A stretch of 64,000 nucleotides of DNA from Sesamum alatum (taxonomy: Eukaryota; Streptophyta; Magnoliopsida; Lamiales; Pedaliaceae), in the NCBI GenBank assembly GCA_034509735.1, contig JACGWO010000002.1:25839636-25903635 (forward strand), in the 5' to 3' direction. Below, piece by piece: positions 60,124-64,000 of the stretch. The translations under genes were made by a program, and so were the position numbers. The notes beneath the pieces are model-generated. The model did no database searches, was not told where the DNA came from, and saw only the letters and a list, made by a program, of their open reading frames with translations. Each line of letters opens with the position of its first letter. Positions within the stretch are counted from its first letter, which is position 1.

Positions 60124-63100
60124 ATGTCTAAGAATCCACTTTCAACCATTCTTGAGACAAACAAATTCAATGGAACAAATTACAACGACTGGTTGCGCAA
60201 TCTCAGGATAGTCCTAGATTACGAGAACCAAGGCTACGTCATGGACGAGCCTCTCCCTAGGACCTTGCCGGAAAGATCCACGCCAGAAGAACGTGGGACG
60301 TTCGAGACATGGCATAAGGATAACCGGAAGGTCTGTAGCGTCATACTTTCTTCGATGACCAATGAGATTCAGAAGCAATATGAAAGGCTAGACGACGTCC
60401 CTTCCATAATGGCTCGCCTTAAGGATTGCTATGCAGTCCCAGACCGGCATACTAGGTATGTCGCGACCAAGGCGTTCTTTGGAACTAAAATGATAGAAGG
60501 ATCCTCTATACAAGAGCACGGGGTTAAAATGCTTACCCTGGTGGAAAAGCTCAAGGACCTAAAGGCAGGTCTCGATAATGAAACGTACATAGATGTGATC
60601 CTTCAGTCACTCCCACCCTCCTTTGACCAATTTATCGTCAACTACAACATGAACGCACTTGAGAAGGGCATTCATGAGTTGATCAATATGTTGGTGCAAT
60701 ACGAGGCAACGACTAAGAAGTCCACGCCTTCGGTATTGTTTGGAGGTGCTTCGACTTCCAATACGAAAGGCAAAGGTGCCGGACGTTGGAAGAAGAAGAA
60801 AGGGAAGGGAAAGGCCGTCAAAGCAGCTACGAACACTAAGAGTGTTCCCATTGCCAAAGAGGGGAAGGGCAAAGGAAAAGGAAAGGTTGTCTCCAAGCAA
60901 CAGTCGAAGGCATATGACATATGTATCAACTGCCGTGAGAAAGGGCATTGGAAGAGAGAGTGCCCCAAACTCTTCTCGAACCAAGGTATTTATGTGATTG
61001 AGGTTAATATGGTCACTAATTCTGCCTCTTGGGTATTAGATACTGGCTGTGGAGCTCACATTTGCAATGACTTGCAGGTGTTGAAAAGAAGCAGAAAACT
61101 AGGTAGCGGGGACATGATCCTGAAGCTTGGGAATGGCAAGGCCATCTCGGCAGAAACAGTAGGATCCGCCACTCTAGTGATTAGTGATAGTATTAGCATA
61201 GATTTAGAGCAAGTTTATTTTGTACCTAGTATGATTAAAAACATCATTTCCATTCCATTGTTGGACAATAGTGGTTATGAGTTTAGAATCAATAAAAAAT
61301 TGCTTTTATTTGATGAGGTGTGTGTAATTGCTCATCTACTTGGTACATTGCATAACGGGCTCTATATCTTGCAACAAACGAATTTCGTTCTCAACACTCA
61401 ACACAAACGAAAATTAGATAATAACGGGAACGCACGTCTGTGGCACGCTAGGCTAGGTCACATATCCCAATATAGGATGAAAAGGTTGGTAGACTCAAAG
61501 AACCTAGAGGTTGGGGACTTGAGTGATCTACCAACTTGTGAATCCTGTCTAAGAGGGAAAATGACCAAAAATCCCTTTGTAGGACAAAGTAGGCTTGCCA
61601 CAGGTCTGTTGGACTTGGTCCATACAGACATATGTGGACCACTAAGGACGCAGACCCGAGGTGGGTTCTCCTACTTCATAACCTTTACCGATGATCATTC
61701 ACGGTATGGTTATGTTTACCTAATGAGGTACAAGTCTGAAGCTCTTGAGAGGTTTAAAGAATTCAGACTTGAAGTAGAGAACCAGACCAACTGCAAAATT
61801 AAAGTCCTACCGTCAGACCGAGGCGGTGAATACCTTAGTAGGGAGTTCCTAGATTATCTAAAAAAACATGGTATAATATCAGAATGAACACCTCCAGGAA
61901 CACCACAGTTAAATGGTGTCTCTGAAAGGAGGAATCGAACCCTGTTGGACATGGTTCGGTCCATGATGAGTTTTACCAAACCGCCCTTATCCTTTTGGGG
62001 CTATGCACTAGAAACGGCGGCCAAGTTGTTGAATTTGACGCCTACCAGTGCATTGACCCAAACGCAATATGAGATATGGCACGGCAAGCCTGCGTCCTAC
62101 AACTACTTGAGAGTGTGGGGTAGCCCCGCATACGTCAAGAGGTTAGTGGGAGATAAGCTAGAATCTAGGTCTAGCTTATGCAGTTCGTTGGATACCCTAA
62201 AGAAACTGCGGGTTATTACTTTTATGACCCCTTGGAACAAAAGGTGTTTGTTTCAAGAAATGCAGTATTCTTGGAGCAAGGCTTCACGGAGGATATCCAA
62301 CCTGATGAGCTGATCCTTGAGGAATCAAGTGATGGAATCCAGCCATCAGAGGCAGCCACGGAACCCTCACTTAGAGGATTCAGGATAAACAGCCGAAGGG
62401 CTGACCAACCTCGAGAGGTCCAACATGCTAGGCATGAAGGACAGCCTCAGGAACGGCTAGCCCCGGTTCCTGAACCGCCGGCTCCGATACAGTCAGCGCC
62501 CACAGTCACCACTGACGTTCCCGTTCTCCGTAGGTCCACTAGAGAGTCCAGACCTCCAGTGAGGTATGGCTTTCTAGGGGCGATCGATCTTTTGGATAAC
62601 GATCCTAAGAATATGGAGAAGCGATGTCTGACATCGACTCCGGGAAATGGCTTGAGGCCATGAAAGCCGAAATGGACTCCATGAGCGAGAACCAAGTCTG
62701 GAGTCTTGTAGATCCACCGAAAGGTGTTAAGCCAGTGGGATGTAAGTGGGTCTACAAGCGCAAACTTGGCGTTGATGGAGAAGTCACAACCTTTAAGGCT
62801 AGGCTTGTAGCTAAGGGATACACTCAACGACCCGGGGTCGATTTTGAGGATACCTACTCGCCAGTAGCCATGGCTAAATCCATTCGGATCCTGCTCGCCA
62901 TAGCAGCATGGTATGACTATGAAATATGGCAGATGGACGTGAAAACAGCCTTCCTCAACGGTTTCGTTGAAGAAGAGATCTATATGGATCAGCCAGAGGG
63001 TTTCACGGTCACTGGAGAAGAACAGAAAGTATGTCGTCTCCAGAAGTCCATCTATGGCCTCAAACAAGCATCCTGAAGTTGGAACATTCGATTTGATGAA

Positions 63101-64000
63101 GTAATACGGGGTTATGACTTCATCAAGAACGAATCCGACCCTTGTGTATACAAGAAGGTCAGTGGGAGCTCAATAGTGTTCCTAGTGCTTTATGTGGATG
63201 ACATTCTACTCATTGGTAATGACGTTAGAATGTTAGGAAACACTAAAGCATGGTTGTCAACCCAGTTTTCCATGAAGGACTTGGGTGAAGCTTCCTACAT
63301 CCTAGGCACCCAGATTGTCAAGGACAGATCTAAAAAGGATGTTAGGACTCACCCAAAACTCGTATATGGAGAAAGTCCTAAAGAGATATCGAATGGACAA
63401 CTCCAAACGAGGATTCCTTCCCATGAGGCATGGGATTAAGTTGTCCAAGAAACAGTCCCCACAGACTGATGAGGAACTTGAAAGGATGAAAGTCATCCCC
63501 TATGCTTCTGCCGTAGGTAGCATCCAATATGCGGTCCACTGCACTAGGCCTGACATTGCATACACTTTGAGCGTAACAAGCAGATATCAGTCCTGCGCAG
63601 GAGAGGCACATTGAAATGCTGTTAAGGGCATCCTTAAGTACCTAAGGAGGACTAAGGAAATGCTCCTAGTCTATGGCAATGGAGAACTAATTCTGGAAGG
63701 CTTTAGCGACGCTAGCTTCCAGTCTGATGACGATGATGCCAAGTCTCAATCGGGGTACATATTCAAACTCAATGGAGTAGTAGTAGCTTGGAAAAGTTCC
63801 AAGCAAGCAACCATTGCTGACTCCACCACAGAGGCTGAATACATAGCAGCTTCAAAAGCTGCTAAGGAAGCGGTTTGGATGAGAAACTACATCCAAGAGT
63901 TGGGTGTGGTGCCTAGCATCGCCGAGCCTGTTGTCATCTTCTGTGATAACAACGGTGCAATAGCGCAAGCAAAGGAACCGAGATCCCATCACCGTTCCAA
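60124..64000 (+). pseudogene. Copia gag-pol of D, 3' end outside the window
   Basis: ATG 60124 (MSKNPLSTILETNKFNGTNY) is chosen because A, B and H start at the same residue; the frame is open 99 bases further upstream. Gag to about 60900; CCHC knuckle 60922-60963; protease DTG 61039-61047; pre-integrase HHCC region about 61440-61570; integrase core to about 61990 with HTDICGP and SDRGGEY intact. A TGG-to-TGA stop at 61885-61887 interrupts integrase. Frameshifts lie near 62178 and 62605 (linker) and near 63330 (A run). RT has VGCKWVYKRK, TAFLNG and YVDD (63191-63202) plus a TGA at 63074-63076. RNase H has a TGG-to-TGA near 63612, then DASFQSDDDD and TTEAEYIAA. Few lesions, but not functional as written. 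Confidence 0.94.

Larger units (their letters stand above)
54420..64000 (+). mobile_element. Copia element D (family II), runs past the window end
   Basis: 5' LTR 54420-56301 (start truncated), primer site 56303-56314, leader to 60123 with an unrelated insert, and gag-pol from 60124 to the end of the window in RNase H. The 3' LTR is outside. Gag through integrase is in one frame for 587 codons, better preserved than A or C. Confidence 0.93.

Overview
This is plant nuclear DNA made almost entirely of nested transposable elements. Evidence for a plant: Ty1/copia elements with gene order gag-PR-INT-RT-RNaseH and a primer-binding site matching the 3' end of initiator tRNA-Met, a MuDR/MULE transposase relic, a CACTA transposon end, palindromic MULE-type MITEs with 9-10 bp target duplications, and exons of a methyl-CpG-binding-domain gene with GT-AG introns. 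An angiosperm, probably a eudicot, is likely; the species cannot be read from the sequence.

Layout. 1-8764: copia element A (+), its 5' LTR cut by the window edge, inserted in the leader of an older element E (-, 8765-10991). 10996-13130: broken MULE transposase gene. 13130-19055: MITE pieces, a hairpin, a small non-autonomous LTR element (15341-18446) with an 850 bp foldback element in its 5' LTR, and one CACTA end. 19056-23355: AT-rich DNA with a diverged direct repeat, a 311 bp MITE and the 3' exons of an MBD gene (-), cut by an LTR at 23356. 23356-28598: two minus-strand copia remnants, F and G, with chimeric LTRs. 28599-34086: a very old copia copy H (+). 34087-35560: probable Ty3/gypsy 3' end. 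36128-37395: copia LTR fragment (-). 37396-54419: copia element C (+), split by complete element B (-, 40653-50561). 54420-64000: copia element D (+), running off the window.

The copia elements form related families: I (A, B, C; LTR about 2.2 kb), II (D, E and part of F; LTR about 1.9 kb) and III (G and the 36128-37395 fragment). Their leaders are very long (1.8-3.8 kb) and carry a GC-alternating island, a duplicated 11-bp palindrome and a TATA-like box just before gag. Long LTRs plus a long leader recall the BARE-1/Angela group, but that placement is inference. No copy in the window has an intact gag-pol frame.

No functional host gene, rRNA, tRNA gene or CRISPR array was found. The best leads are: an LTR hairpin whose sequence changes between families while pairing is kept; the conserved leader palindrome pair and internal TATA box; RNase H lesions shared by B and C, which suggest trans-mobilisation of defective copies; an MBD gene broken by an LTR; and a foldback element with a perfect 10 bp target duplication.
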